Below, one piece after another: positions 26,471-35,885 of a DNA stretch of 64,000 nt. The stretch covers positions 1,666,001 to 1,730,000 of the forward strand of contig NZ_CP015207.1 of assembly GCF_002101375.1 (NCBI RefSeq). Direction: 5' to 3'. How positions within the stretch are numbered: the stretch's first letter is position 1; each line of letters starts with the position of its first letter. The notes below the pieces were generated by a model. It was given only the letters and a program-made list of their open reading frames with translations. It was not told the origin of the DNA and made no database searches. This DNA comes from Sporosarcina ureae (GTDB lineage Bacteria > Bacillota > Bacilli > Bacillales_A > Planococcaceae). The position numbers and the translations under genes are program-made.

Positions 26471-27415
26471 ATGGACGAGCGGTTAGACTTATTGCCTTGC
26501 GGATATTTCGTCTTAACAAATGATTGGGAGTTTGTTGAAATGAATAAGACGATGCGAGATATATTATGCCTAGACAACATGCCGCGACATATGCATGACG
26601 TGCTAACAGTTCCATCTAAAGTCTATTTCCAAACTTACTTCGTGCCGTCCATTTCTGTGCACCATGAAATACGTGAAATGTATTTAAACTTTAAAGTGGA
26701 TAAATGCCCCCTTCCTGTATTGATGAATGTCACTAAACGTAATGGATTGTATGAAGGCATAGTTGTCCAGATTAAAGTACGGGATGAATATGAAAATCAG
26801 TTATTAAAATCAAAAAGAGAAGCAGAAAAAATTCAACAACAGACGGATGAAGCGTACAATAAATTACTTGGATTGCTTGAGGAAGTAGAGTCCAAGCAAC
26901 AGCAACTTCTCGAATTGAATGGAGAACTTCAAGAACTAGCTACACGAGACGAATTAACAGGACTCTATAATCGTCGTGTATTTCGAAGAAGTCTAGACGC
27001 TGCGATCGAGCGTGCTGAACTCTATACGATACGTTCGTTCTCTTTATTGTTGTTTGATATCGACCATTTCAAAACTGTCAATGATACATATGGTCATCAG
27101 GTCGGAGATGATGTACTGAGGGAATTAGCACGCAAGTTGGAGCACAAAGTTTATTTTCCCGACATAGTAGCTCGAATTGGCGGCGAAGAATTTGCAATAT
27201 TATTTGATGATCCTGATCACCAAAAGAACTGTGAAAGAGCGGAAGAGCTTCGAGGCTATATCGAGAACTCCGAATTGAGTAGCATATCGATAACCGTCAG
27301 TATGGGAATTACGAGTTTCCAAAAAGGCGACCAATCAAAGTATATTTACGGCAGAGCTGATGATGCACAGTATACTTCTAAACGTAATGGTCGAAATCGA
27401 TTAACACTCATATGA
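26471..27415 (+). CDS. PAS-coiled coil-GGDEF diguanylate cyclase paired with RsbQ
   Basis: A 314-residue cytoplasmic protein. Residues 1-110 form a PAS-like domain (LLPCGYFVLTNDWEFVEMN, then a small central region and VTKRNGLYEGIVVQIK), residues 110-160 a coiled coil, and 160-314 a GGDEF domain. The signature is RIGGEEFAIL with the DIDHFKTVND metal/GTP motif, so it should be active; the RxxD inhibitory motif is not evident. The PAS-coiled coil layout mirrors the N-terminal half of RsbP, with GGDEF replacing PP2C. GGAG lies about 10 bases upstream. It forms an operon with the RsbQ-like gene and ends at a bidirectional terminator. Confidence 0.9.
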   Translation: MDERLDLLPCGYFVLTNDWEFVEMNKTMRDILCLDNMPRHMHDVLTVPSKVYFQTYFVPSISVHHEIREMYLNFKVDKCPLPVLMNVTKRNGLYEGIVVQIKVRDEYENQLLKSKREAEKIQQQTDEAYNKLLGLLEEVESKQQQLLELNGELQELATRDELTGLYNRRVFRRSLDAAIERAELYTIRSFSLLLFDIDHFKTVNDTYGHQVGDDVLRELARKLEHKVYFPDIVARIGGEEFAILFDDPDHQKNCERAEELRGYIENSELSSISITVSMGITSFQKGDQSKYIYGRADDAQYTSKRNGRNRLTLI

Positions 27416-27446
27416 AAAGACACTACTAATATTATGTAGTGTCTTT
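27415..27446. terminator. bidirectional terminator
   Basis: AAAAGACACTAC ... GTAGTGTCTTTT between the convergent PAS-GGDEF and MFS genes, with A/T tracts on both sides. Confidence 0.88.
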
Positions 27447-27463
27447 TGTGTAGTTTATCAATT

Positions 27464-28648
27464 TCATTTCACGCTAGCACGTTGGTGCATCCGACTGAAT
27501 AGCATGAATAAGCCAAGCGCGATAAGTACTACAACCATGAGAACCAAATACAGTTGTTGGTAGCCGATGATTGGTACAAGTAATCCGAGTACATATGGAC
27601 CAAAGCCAAAACCAAAGTCTAAGAAAATGAAGAACGTGGATGTAGCAACACCCAAACGCTCTGGTTTAACACCTTGCAATGCAATCGCTTGTGCACATGA
27701 TTGGAAGTTCCCAAATCCAAGCCCAAGCACACCACCCGCAAGCAATAGCATCCAACCTGCACTCGCCTCACTTAATAATAACAATCCACCAGCAAATATT
27801 AACAACGAAGGATAGACAACAAACTTATTACCCTTCACATCCAATAGTTTACCGGTATACGGTCTCGAGAGTAGTACAGCGATGGCGTATACTAAAAAGA
27901 AGAAGCTGGCCGCACTCACTAAGTTGATTTCCTCTGCATAGAACGAAATGAATGACAGTACACCAGAATAAGCAATAGCAGCTAACAATGTTACGAACGC
28001 GATCGGTAATGCCCGCACTTCAAATAATCCGCGAATTCCTAATTTCTTTGCTGTCGCCTGTACATTCTTTTTAGGCATGACTGTGGGTGTTTTCTTAACA
28101 AACATGAACATGGCCGCACAACCGATACTGAGTATCAGGCAAAACGTAAAGAGTACGTTGAAATGATAGTGCTGACTTAAGAAAATACCGAAAAATGGTC
28201 CAACAGCCGTAGCAAGAACCGTGCTTAAACTGAAATACCCAATTCCTTCACCTCTACGTGAAGGTGGAAGCATTTGAGCTACCATCGTGCCTGTTGCGGT
28301 AGAAGAAATGCCTAGTCCAACTCCATGGAAGAATCGATTCGCCATCAATAACGGTAAGTTTACTGCTCCGAAATAAAAGGCGGATGCTAATACAGTGACT
28401 AACAATCCTATCAATAAAATATTCCGGCTGCCGACCTTTTCTATTAAACCACCTACAGCAAGGCGTGCAATTAGTGTTCCAATGATGAAAATACCTGACA
28501 CGAGACCTGCAACACTGGTTGATACGCCATACTCTTTCACTGAATAAGGCGCAATCGTAACTATAAGTAAATACATTACTAACATTAAAAAGAAGTTGAT
28601 GATTGATGTAACGATAAAGTCCTTTGTCCAAATTGTTTTATTATCCAT
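27464..28648 (-). CDS. major facilitator superfamily exporter
   Basis: A 394-residue MFS carrier with 12 hydrophobic segments. The motif A-like loop GGLIEKVGSRNILLIG lies between TM2 and TM3, and GKLLDVKGNKFVVYPSLL is its counterpart in the second half. The TM4-5 region reads MANRFFHGVGLGISSTATG and VGPFFGIFL, as in 12-TM drug-exporter-like MFS proteins. It lies 12 bases downstream of a MarR regulator gene in the same operon, suggesting MarR-controlled efflux; the substrate is unknown. Confidence 0.9.
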   Translation of the reverse strand: MDNKTIWTKDFIVTSIINFFLMLVMYLLIVTIAPYSVKEYGVSTSVAGLVSGIFIIGTLIARLAVGGLIEKVGSRNILLIGLLVTVLASAFYFGAVNLPLLMANRFFHGVGLGISSTATGTMVAQMLPPSRRGEGIGYFSLSTVLATAVGPFFGIFLSQHYHFNVLFTFCLILSIGCAAMFMFVKKTPTVMPKKNVQATAKKLGIRGLFEVRALPIAFVTLLAAIAYSGVLSFISFYAEEINLVSAASFFFLVYAIAVLLSRPYTGKLLDVKGNKFVVYPSLLIFAGGLLLLSEASAGWMLLLAGGVLGLGFGNFQSCAQAIALQGVKPERLGVATSTFFIFLDFGFGFGPYVLGLLVPIIGYQQLYLVLMVVVLIALGLFMLFSRMHQRASVK

Positions 28649-28660
28649 TTAACCACTCTC

Positions 28661-29080
28661 TCATTTATGAAGATTTTTATTTGCTTGTTTTAATATACGA
28701 ATGCCCGCTTCTAAATCCTCTTCTGTGGCACCCTCAAGTAAATTCTCATAAAACACTTCCAAGCCCGCTATAATATTTGATACTGTAGCTTGTCCTTGTT
28801 CAGTCAGACCAATCCATTTCTCCCTGCGGTCTGTTCCGGGACGGACACTTACTAAACCCATTTCCAATAGACGCTGAACAATTTTAGTAACACTTGGCTT
28901 TTCAACTTGTCTACGTACTGCAATTTCTGCTGACGTCATTTCACCTTCTATCCACAATAGCTTCAGTATTCCCCATTGTGAGTGAAATAATTGATATGGT
29001 GCTAGCAAATTATTTAGTCGATTCAACAATGGACGATAGAGTTGAACATATTCTGCAAAAAACTGTTGTGATTGCTTCAA
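28661..29080 (-). CDS. MarR-family transcriptional regulator
   Basis: A 139-residue winged-helix regulator of the MarR family: a dimerising N-terminus (QFFAEYVQLYRPLLNRLN), the recognition region EMTSAEIAVRRQVEKPSVTKIVQRL and the wing motif GTDRREKWIGLTEQG. It starts with TTG after AGAGGTG. It is the first gene of a MarR-MFS pair and probably represses it and itself, as is usual for such pairs (inference). Confidence 0.9.
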   Translation of the reverse strand: MKQSQQFFAEYVQLYRPLLNRLNNLLAPYQLFHSQWGILKLLWIEGEMTSAEIAVRRQVEKPSVTKIVQRLLEMGLVSVRPGTDRREKWIGLTEQGQATVSNIIAGLEVFYENLLEGATEEDLEAGIRILKQANKNLHK

Positions 29081-29263
29081 ACATTTACACCTCTTATTTT
29101 TAGTTAGTCTAGTTAATCATTGGCATTATTCTAAATCCTTTCTAATGGAAAGTAAAGCAATACCAAGATACATAACGTAACCTATTTATACGGATATGAT
29201 ATGATAAAATAATATTCTCATCCATTTATTCACTAACGGAGGGAATACGTCACGAACAGGAGA

Positions 29264-30496
29264 GTGGTACCCATTTGGAATACGTATAAGAACACACCTT
29301 TTGTCGCTAAAATCACGATTGGATTTATTGCGGGCACCATCCTTGGAATCTTTTTTAATGACTACACTACTTTCCTCAAACCGTTTGGAACCTTGTTATT
29401 AAATTTACTCAGCTTGGTTGCCATTCCTGTAATCTTCTTGACGGTTGTATTAGCTGTTAATCAAATGAATTTAGCCCAACTTGGCAAAATGGGCGGTAAG
29501 TTACTTCTCTATTATATGGCGACTACCGCCGCCGCTGTATTAATCGGACTTTCACTGGCGATGTGGATCAAGCCCGGTAGACATTTGACTTTACCTACTG
29601 ACGCAGTAGTGGAACCTCCACATGCACCTGGATTTTCAGAAATCCTGTTACAAATTGTGCCAAGTAATATATTTGAAGCTTTTACTTCTGGAGATTTGAT
29701 GGCCATTTTGTTCATTGCCATCATCATCGGTATGGCCATGTCTTCCATGAAGTTTTCCAAAGATACGAAGCTCGTTGAAATGGGAAGTTTTCTCGACCGT
29801 TTCTTTAACGCACTTAATACGATGTTCTATAAAATTCTTGAAGGCGTTTTGTTATATGCACCAATTGGTGTTTTCGCGATCAGTGCCACCGCTTTTGGTG
29901 AACAAGGATGGGAAACCTTACTTGGACTATTGTCATTCGTAGGTGTATTCTATCTTGGCGTTTTGATTCTCTGGTTATTTGTCTACAGTGGATTTCTAAA
30001 ACTTTTTGGAAATCCAGTATTGCCTTTTTATCGTAATACGAGAGATGCCTATACAACGGCATTCTTTACTTCTAGTAGTATTGCTACGTTGCCAATAGCG
30101 ATTGAATCTGCTAAAAAAGCGGGTGTCTCCGAGAATACAGCAAACTTTGCTTTACCGCTCGGTGCAGTCTTCAATTCCGACGGCGGCGCATTGCGCATGG
30201 GGATTTCCCTCGTTTTCGCAGCAAATATTACGAACTTGAATCTTTCTGCTGTAGATTTTATCGTTATTATCGCGATTGGAACCTTACTTTCTATTGGAAC
30301 AGCTGGCGTACCCGCTGCCGGATTGGTTACTCTATCTGCAGTACTCACTATGTTCGGATTACCGCTTGAGATCGTCGCTCTGATTGCCGGAGTCGATGCA
30401 TTGATTGGTATGGCAGGTACCGCTTCTAACGTCATGGGGGATATCGTCGGTGCCGCTGTTGTGGATAAGAAAACACCGCGTAAGAAATTTGCATAA
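29264..30496 (+). CDS. dicarboxylate/amino acid:cation symporter (DAACS family)
   Basis: Glutamate/aspartate/C4-dicarboxylate-type sodium or proton symporter, 410 residues, with the GltPh fold. Visible are TTAFFTSSSIATLPIAIESAKK (the serine-rich hairpin HP1), LPLGAVFNSDGGALRMG (TM7 region, where the usual NMDG is NSDG) and GVPAAGLVTLSAVLTMFGLP (HP2). The start is uncertain: GTG at 29264 has AGGAGA directly abutting it, and the in-frame ATT three codons on is better spaced but non-canonical. It has a bidirectional terminator downstream. Confidence 0.88.
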   Translation: MVPIWNTYKNTPFVAKITIGFIAGTILGIFFNDYTTFLKPFGTLLLNLLSLVAIPVIFLTVVLAVNQMNLAQLGKMGGKLLLYYMATTAAAVLIGLSLAMWIKPGRHLTLPTDAVVEPPHAPGFSEILLQIVPSNIFEAFTSGDLMAILFIAIIIGMAMSSMKFSKDTKLVEMGSFLDRFFNALNTMFYKILEGVLLYAPIGVFAISATAFGEQGWETLLGLLSFVGVFYLGVLILWLFVYSGFLKLFGNPVLPFYRNTRDAYTTAFFTSSSIATLPIAIESAKKAGVSENTANFALPLGAVFNSDGGALRMGISLVFAANITNLNLSAVDFIVIIAIGTLLSIGTAGVPAAGLVTLSAVLTMFGLPLEIVALIAGVDALIGMAGTASNVMGDIVGAAVVDKKTPRKKFA

Positions 30497-30549
30497 ACCG
30501 CACCGTTGATCGACGGTTAACTAATGTCGTTTTCTAAAATAGGACAAAA

Positions 30550-30589
30550 GTCAAAAGGCAAACCTCAATGCGAGGTTTGCCTTTTGACT
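30550..30589. terminator. bidirectional terminator
   Basis: GTCAAAAGGCAAACCTC ... GAGGTTTGCCTTTTGAC, a perfect 17-bp stem between the convergent DAACS and SGNH-SLH genes. Confidence 0.93.
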
Positions 30590-30602
30590 TTTGCATTATT
30601 AA

Positions 30603-32243
30603 TTATTGTCCAAATGCTTCCATAGAATGAACGATCATCTTTGCAGCATGCGCTCGCGTTGTGGCATGGTTTGGCATGAACTTACCATTGTCTCCTGTTG
30701 CTATGTTCATTTGGTAAAGACCCGCTATTGCCCACTGCGTGTCTTTTGAGAACTTCTTAATATCCGTAAACGGTGCAGCGACTGTTGGCGCAAACGGCTT
30801 TCCAGTTGCTACTTCATACGTTCGGCTAAGTACTAATGCTAACTGCGCACGAGTGATGGGCTTATTTGGCATGAAGTGTCCATTTACTCCACTTACTAAG
30901 CCATGATCAAAGGCCGCTTGAATATCCACTTTTGTGCTATCTGCGTAGTCTGCTAAATCATTAAATGCCCATTTTTTGCTTTTAGGCTTTAAATCCAGTG
31001 CACGAACAATAATTGACGTAGCTTGTGCACGTGTTAGTGATTTTTCCGGTCGGAACGTATGATCCGCATAACCACTCACAATACCTTTCATTGCCGCCAT
31101 TTCAATTACATCTTTAGCCCAGTGATCTGTGATATCTGTAAACATCACTGTTGGTTCTGCCGGCACTTTCTCTAATGTGTATTTAGTATGCAAGTGTTGC
31201 TTGCTCTTTTTACCGTTTTGATCAACAGCTTGAACAGAGAAGTGATACTCTTTATTCGGCTCAAGATCTGTCATTTCATAAGATAATACAGGTGACATCA
31301 CTTCGCCTACCATTTTATCGCCAATAAAGACTTGATACGTCGAAATCATTCCCGTATCAATAACCGGTTTCCAGTTTAGCTCTACTGTTGTGGCATTTTT
31401 AGCTGAGACAGTAAGTGCATCTTTAGCAAACCATGAATAGTTCTCCATCAATGATTTGTGGAAAGCCTCCATTACTACTTTGTAACCCGCTTGACTTAAA
31501 TGAATATTTTCAGGATTAGGCAGGTACGTATAAGGATCTTCAGCGATTTTCTTTGATGTGTCAACAAACTGCGCTGTAGTGCCTGTCATACCTTTTTTAA
31601 TTGCATCATTTAACGTCATGACAAGCTGATTCACTATCGGTTGATTCTGTGGACTCAAGTAAGGGAATGGATTGTAATAGCCCATCACATATACTTGTGC
31701 ACTCGGATTCAGTTGATAAATTTCCGCCAAGATTTTTTGCGTATTCATCCCGACTTTCATTATAGCTGCCTGTAATTCCTCCGCGTTGAATTGCGGGGTA
31801 CCTTTGTCGTCAAACGTAAACTTTGGCAACACATCATTTGCACCAATTGTTAACGTAATGAGATTGGCTTCTTTCACCGATTGACGAAGAGTAGCAGTTT
31901 TTTCGGAATGTCCAATACCTATAATTGGTTTCGTGACGTCCATCTCAAAATCTTTTAAAACATCATCTGTTTTATAGCCCGGGTACGAAAATCCTTTATT
32001 ACTTGCTTGCAATACTTCACTCGTAGCCAATTCCTCTGCTAAAAAGTCCGTATAGCCTTTACCCAATTCGTTATTCGGTGTGACACCCGCTGCTAATGAA
32101 TCCCCTAATGCTAAATAATTAATAGGAGAAATCCAAGTAGGGGCTTTTTCAGGATCTGCAGCAGACGCTTGTAACGGCATAACGGCTATTTGTAAAACTA
32201 AGGCAAATGCCATCACAATATAGCTAATCGACTTTTTGGTCAT
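30603..32243 (-). CDS. secreted SGNH/GDSL hydrolase with FnIII and three SLH domains
   Basis: Cell-surface esterase-like protein, 546 residues. It has a signal peptide (MTKKSISYIVMAFALVLQ, cut after QASA), an SGNH domain (about 40-270) with ALGDSLAAG, TIGANDVL and ENIHLSQAGY, a fibronectin III domain (about 280-365) and three SLH repeats (about 370-545; FTDITDHWAKDVIEMA, AFNDLADY, PFTDIKKF) that bind secondary cell wall polymer. The block V acid three residues before the catalytic His is Glu instead of Asp. ATG at 32243 is 8 bases after AAGGTGG; the GTG four codons upstream lies inside that site. It is monocistronic. Confidence 0.92.
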   Translation of the reverse strand: MTKKSISYIVMAFALVLQIAVMPLQASAADPEKAPTWISPINYLALGDSLAAGVTPNNELGKGYTDFLAEELATSEVLQASNKGFSYPGYKTDDVLKDFEMDVTKPIIGIGHSEKTATLRQSVKEANLITLTIGANDVLPKFTFDDKGTPQFNAEELQAAIMKVGMNTQKILAEIYQLNPSAQVYVMGYYNPFPYLSPQNQPIVNQLVMTLNDAIKKGMTGTTAQFVDTSKKIAEDPYTYLPNPENIHLSQAGYKVVMEAFHKSLMENYSWFAKDALTVSAKNATTVELNWKPVIDTGMISTYQVFIGDKMVGEVMSPVLSYEMTDLEPNKEYHFSVQAVDQNGKKSKQHLHTKYTLEKVPAEPTVMFTDITDHWAKDVIEMAAMKGIVSGYADHTFRPEKSLTRAQATSIIVRALDLKPKSKKWAFNDLADYADSTKVDIQAAFDHGLVSGVNGHFMPNKPITRAQLALVLSRTYEVATGKPFAPTVAAPFTDIKKFSKDTQWAIAGLYQMNIATGDNGKFMPNHATTRAHAAKMIVHSMEAFGQ

Positions 32244-32310
32244 TATACATACCACCTTCCCATTTTCAGATTATTATAAAATTAATGATAATCGCTAGCT
32301 TGCCAGTTTG

Positions 32311-33129
32311 TCAAATTTTAGTTCGGACGTCCCACAGTTCTGGAAAAAAGCGATGATCAAGTACAGATTTTAAATAATGTACGCCCGATGAGCCACCTGT
32401 ACCTTGCTTAAAGCCAATGATGCGCTCCACTGTTTTCATATGCCTAAAGCGCCATTGCTGATGGCTGTCTTCGATATCCACTAGCTTTTCTGCCAATTGA
32501 TACAAATCCCAATATTGATCTACATCCCGATAGACTTCAAGCCATGCAGCTGCTACACTCGGATCTCCTTCATAAGTAATTGAAAAATCACGTGTTAGTA
32601 AATTCTTATTGATAGCAAAGCCTGCACGTGCCAAAGCTTGAATGGTTACATCATAAATTCCTGGTGCTTGATACGCTTTTGCCAATCTCTCTGACAGCTC
32701 GGAATCCTTTTGATAGATTTTAATAATATGTGATTGTTTATAACCTAAAGCAAACTCTATTAGCCTATTTTGATAGGATTGGAATCCTGAGGCCTTACCT
32801 AAACCGTCCCGAAATTCCATGTATTCGGCAGGCGTCAGCGTAGCCAATACATCCCACGCCTGAATAATCTGAGTCTGAACTTTAGAGATGCGAGCAAGCA
32901 TTTTGAACGCTTCCGGCAACTCGTCATGCTGAATCGATTTGATTGCTGTTTCCAACTCATGCAAAATCAGCTTCATCCACAATTCATTTACTTGATGAAT
33001 CACGATGAAAAGCATTTCATCATGATGTCCAGATACACGCTCTTGGCTCGATAGCACCTTATCTAAATGCAAATATTCACCATACGTCATCGATTCCCGA
33101 AAGTCGGTATGGATCCCCTTTTCCTTCAT
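32311..33129 (-). CDS. kynA: tryptophan 2,3-dioxygenase
   Basis: Haem enzyme that opens the indole ring of L-tryptophan to N-formylkynurenine. The 272-residue bacterial form has [19 protein letters not shown] (catalytic His), the [12 protein letters not shown] motif, [27 protein letters not shown] (haem-ligand His and GTGGS loop) and the C-terminus [10 protein letters not shown]. All typical blocks are present. Its start overlaps the kynB stop by 4 bases; it is the last gene of the kynUBA operon, which lies on the same strand as the trp biosynthetic operon 30 kb away. Confidence 0.96.
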   Translation of the reverse strand: MKEKGIHTDFRESMTYGEYLHLDKVLSSQERVSGHHDEMLFIVIHQVNELWMKLILHELETAIKSIQHDELPEAFKMLARISKVQTQIIQAWDVLATLTPAEYMEFRDGLGKASGFQSYQNRLIEFALGYKQSHIIKIYQKDSELSERLAKAYQAPGIYDVTIQALARAGFAINKNLLTRDFSITYEGDPSVAAAWLEVYRDVDQYWDLYQLAEKLVDIEDSHQQWRFRHMKTVERIIGFKQGTGGSSGVHYLKSVLDHRFFPELWDVRTKI

Positions 33130-33758
33130 GACTGTAACCTCCTGACAACTGCACGGACAGGACTTCCATCCGCATCTTCTAATGCTAATGGCAATGCAAT
33201 TAACTCATAACTCCCTTCTTCCAATGAATGCAATACTAGATTCTCGATGATGATTACATTATTACGATATAATGAATGATGACCAAGTAGATCTTTGCTA
33301 GTCTCCGAATCAACAGAAGGCGTATCTACACCGATTAGACGTATACCCCGCTCTTTCAATAATGGTCCGACATCCTCTCCAATGACCGTGAAGTTCTCAG
33401 GAAACTTCGTTGGTGTTGGGTGACTCCCAGTTTTCAATAATAATCGTTCAGCACCGCCGAAATCAAACAACTCCAAGTCTGCCCTTGTCACACAACTAAC
33501 TCCTGTTACATCTACTAAAAAAGCTGTACCTATATACAAATCCACCGGTAATTCCAAAATTTTCAACCCATCATCGTCATAATGAAAAGGTGCATCCGTA
33601 TGCGTGCCGATATGCGTACTCATTGTTAATTTACCAATATTAACAGAGCCGGATTGCTCTTTCGTCACGGTCACTTCATAGCTAAACGGTGTGTCACCAG
33701 GCCACTCCGCAATACGTTGATTCAAAGGCTGTGTAATGTCGATCCACTGATTCGTCAT
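33126..33758 (-). CDS. kynB: kynurenine formamidase
   Basis: Metal-dependent cyclase-family hydrolase that converts N-formylkynurenine to kynurenine and formate. The 210-residue length is normal. The metal motif is [12 protein letters not shown] (HxGTHxDxPxH), preceded by WIDITQPLN and followed by [21 protein letters not shown] and the [15 protein letters not shown] block. Overlaps of 4 bases with kynU and with kynA indicate tight coupling. Confidence 0.96.
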   Translation of the reverse strand: MTNQWIDITQPLNQRIAEWPGDTPFSYEVTVTKEQSGSVNIGKLTMSTHIGTHTDAPFHYDDDGLKILELPVDLYIGTAFLVDVTGVSCVTRADLELFDFGGAERLLLKTGSHPTPTKFPENFTVIGEDVGPLLKERGIRLIGVDTPSVDSETSKDLLGHHSLYRNNVIIIENLVLHSLEEGSYELIALPLALEDADGSPVRAVVRRLQS

Positions 33759-35026
33759 GCAACCACCCCGCGTTCATTCGGAAACTGTTTATATACATCT
33801 TCTTGCATGATCTTTTTGAGTATTTGTATCGTTTGCCAAACGTCTTCAAATGAATTATACAATGCAACAGGTGCTAGTCGAATACCATCAGGTGCACGGA
33901 AGTCTGGAACGACACCTTGTGCTTTCAATGCTTGACATATTCTTGCGGCTTCCTTGTGCTGAAGTAATATGTGGCCTCCACGCGAATCGTCTAGTGGATT
34001 TCCGATACTAAATGAATACGCACCGAGTTCATTCTCTATACAACTCAACATAAAGCTGGTCAGTTTCAATGACTTTTCACGGATCCCCTCCATTCCAAGC
34101 TCCTCGAACATTTCGAGTGAACCGAGTAGCGGAGCCAGGCTCAATATATGCGGTGTGCCGATTTGGTATGCACCTGCATCTGTTGCAGGCATCATCGTAT
34201 GATTCATATCAAATTGCCTTGTCTTATCAGAGCCGAACCATCCTGCAAGCCCTGCTTCTACACCAAAATGTCGTTCGTTTACGAATAAACCGCCAACAGA
34301 TCCAGGTCCGCCATTCAAGTGTTTATATGTACACCAAAAAGCGAAATCTACGTTCCATTCGTGGAGTGCATGCATCACAGATCCAACCGAATGCGATAAA
34401 TCGAATCCAATGGGGATACCTCTTTCTCTTGCCGCTTGCGTAAGCATTTCCATATCCAGCACCTGACCACTACGATATAAAACGGATGGAAGTACAATCA
34501 ACGCGACGTCCTCCGTCATTGCATCAATAATTCGGTTTTCATCCAACGTCAGACCATCTTCACTTTCCACACGAATCAGATGCTCTTCCGGATCAAGGCC
34601 TCGTACACGAAGCTGACTTTGTAATGCATAGATATCTGAGGGGAAATTCAATTCATCCGCTACTATTTTCGTTCGTTTCCCTGAAGGCCGATAAAACGTG
34701 GAAATCATTTGATGTAAATTTGTCGTAGTGGAACCTGTCGCAATCACTTCGGACTTTTCCCCTCCAACTAGTGGTGCCATTCTTCCGCCTATTTGTTCTG
34801 CCAGGTAATACCACGGATGCATTCCCTCCGTCCAGCCATCAATGGCAAGTGTTTTCCAAGTATCTAACAGTTCGAATAACTTCTTCTCTGCACGTTTTGA
34901 TAATAATCCAAGTGAATTACCATCCATATAGATTTTCTCTAGCGGCAAATAAAATTCCTCTCTGTAAGGTGCAAGTAAATCTTGTTGATCTAGTATTTTT
35001 GCATACTCAAGTGTATTGGAGTTCAT
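33755..35026 (-). CDS. kynU: kynureninase
   Basis: PLP enzyme that splits kynurenine into anthranilate and alanine, 423 residues. The PLP Lys is in [12 protein letters not shown], with [10 protein letters not shown] at the N-terminus, FDLSHSVGS before the Lys and WFG further on. The start ATG 35026 follows AAAGGAG by 7 bases; the frame is open for 22 more codons without a site. It is first in kynUBA. No kynurenine 3-monooxygenase is nearby, so the pathway ends in anthranilate, which is the TrpD substrate (established chemistry; physiological link inferred). Confidence 0.96.
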   Translation of the reverse strand: MNSNTLEYAKILDQQDLLAPYREEFYLPLEKIYMDGNSLGLLSKRAEKKLFELLDTWKTLAIDGWTEGMHPWYYLAEQIGGRMAPLVGGEKSEVIATGSTTTNLHQMISTFYRPSGKRTKIVADELNFPSDIYALQSQLRVRGLDPEEHLIRVESEDGLTLDENRIIDAMTEDVALIVLPSVLYRSGQVLDMEMLTQAARERGIPIGFDLSHSVGSVMHALHEWNVDFAFWCTYKHLNGGPGSVGGLFVNERHFGVEAGLAGWFGSDKTRQFDMNHTMMPATDAGAYQIGTPHILSLAPLLGSLEMFEELGMEGIREKSLKLTSFMLSCIENELGAYSFSIGNPLDDSRGGHILLQHKEAARICQALKAQGVVPDFRAPDGIRLAPVALYNSFEDVWQTIQILKKIMQEDVYKQFPNERGVVA

Positions 35027-35143
35027 ATATATTCTCCTTTCTTTAAATAAAGAATACCATAATAGCATTCGATGTCGTCTGAATATTGGCATGACTGCCC
35101 ATGATATTCTATGCTAGACTTTATTGAAAAGGAGGTTTTCACT

Positions 35144-35458
35144 ATGGAAACATTTACAGAACAGGCCATAGCAATTATCCAAGCAATTCCTCCAGGTCGT
35201 GTGATGACCTATGGACAAGTGGCCGCAGAAGCAGGCAACCCTCGTGGCGCAAGACAAATCTCACGTATTTTACATTCCATGAGTGCTAAATATGAATTAC
35301 CTTGGCATCGCATTATTAACGCACAAGGTGGAATCTCTACCCCGGAAAATGCTGAAGGTAAAGGCGAGACGCAGCGGGAACGATTGCTCGCGGAAGGTGT
35401 TCAATTCAACGCAAACGGTCATGTCTCCCTCGATACGTATCGCTGGCATCCCGACTGA
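35144..35458 (+). CDS. alkyltransferase-like protein (ATL, MGMT family without active Cys)
   Basis: A 104-residue protein matching the C-terminal DNA-binding domain of O6-alkylguanine-DNA alkyltransferase (IPPGRVMTYGQVAAEAG, GARQISRILH). The alkyl-acceptor motif PCHR is PWHRII, with Trp replacing Cys, which defines ATL proteins. Known: ATLs bind O6-alkylguanine and pass the lesion to nucleotide excision repair. ATG at 35144 follows AAAAGGAGG. It is divergent from kynU. The frame runs into the repeat array just after its stop. Confidence 0.93.
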   Translation: METFTEQAIAIIQAIPPGRVMTYGQVAAEAGNPRGARQISRILHSMSAKYELPWHRIINAQGGISTPENAEGKGETQRERLLAEGVQFNANGHVSLDTYRWHPD

Positions 35459-35470
35459 ATGGAAGTAGGT

Positions 35471-35860
35471 TATGAGGTCGATATGAGCGCTTGGGCAAGC
35501 TGGTAGAGCGGTCGTCCAACTGTGTATTGAGCGGTTAACGCGGCAATATGAGCGCTCGGCCATGTTGATAGAGCGGTCGTCCAACTGTATTGAGCGGTTA
35601 ACGCGGCAATATGAGCGCTCGGCCATGCTGATAGAGCGGTCGTCCAACTGTATTGAGCGGTTAACACGGCAATATGAGCGCTCGGCCAAGCTGGTAGAGC
35701 GGTCGTCCAACTGTATTGAGCGGTTAACGCGGCAATATGAGCGCTCGGCCATGCTGATAGAGCGATCGTCCAACTGTATTGAGCGGTTAACGCGGCGATA
35801 TGAGCGCTCGGCCATGCTGATAGAGCGGTTAGCGATGAACTATGATCATTCATAGCACTA
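35471..35860. repeat. tandem array of 21-bp GAGCG-core units grouped in 63-bp super-repeats
   Basis: Eighteen boxes of the form (T/G)ATNGAGCG are spaced exactly 21 bases apart (first bases of GAG at 35485, 35506, 35529, 35550, 35571 ... 35823, last degenerate GATC at 35844), with one 2-base insertion near 35523. Three unit types alternate: GAGCGCTCGGCCATGCTG, GAGCGGTCGTCCAACTG and GAGCGGTTAACGCGGCAAT, so a 63-bp block is repeated almost six times. An additional half-step box is at 35474. Because 21 is a multiple of 3, several frames stay open, but they have no ribosome binding sites. It occupies the convergent gap between the ATL gene and tcyC. Confidence 0.95.
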
Positions 35861-35885
35861 ATGCGCGCAAAAGCAAATTTCAACA

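Noticed and set aside
35471..35860. CRISPR array
   Set aside because: There are no unique spacers; the units are contiguous 21-bp variants, and no cas genes are nearby.
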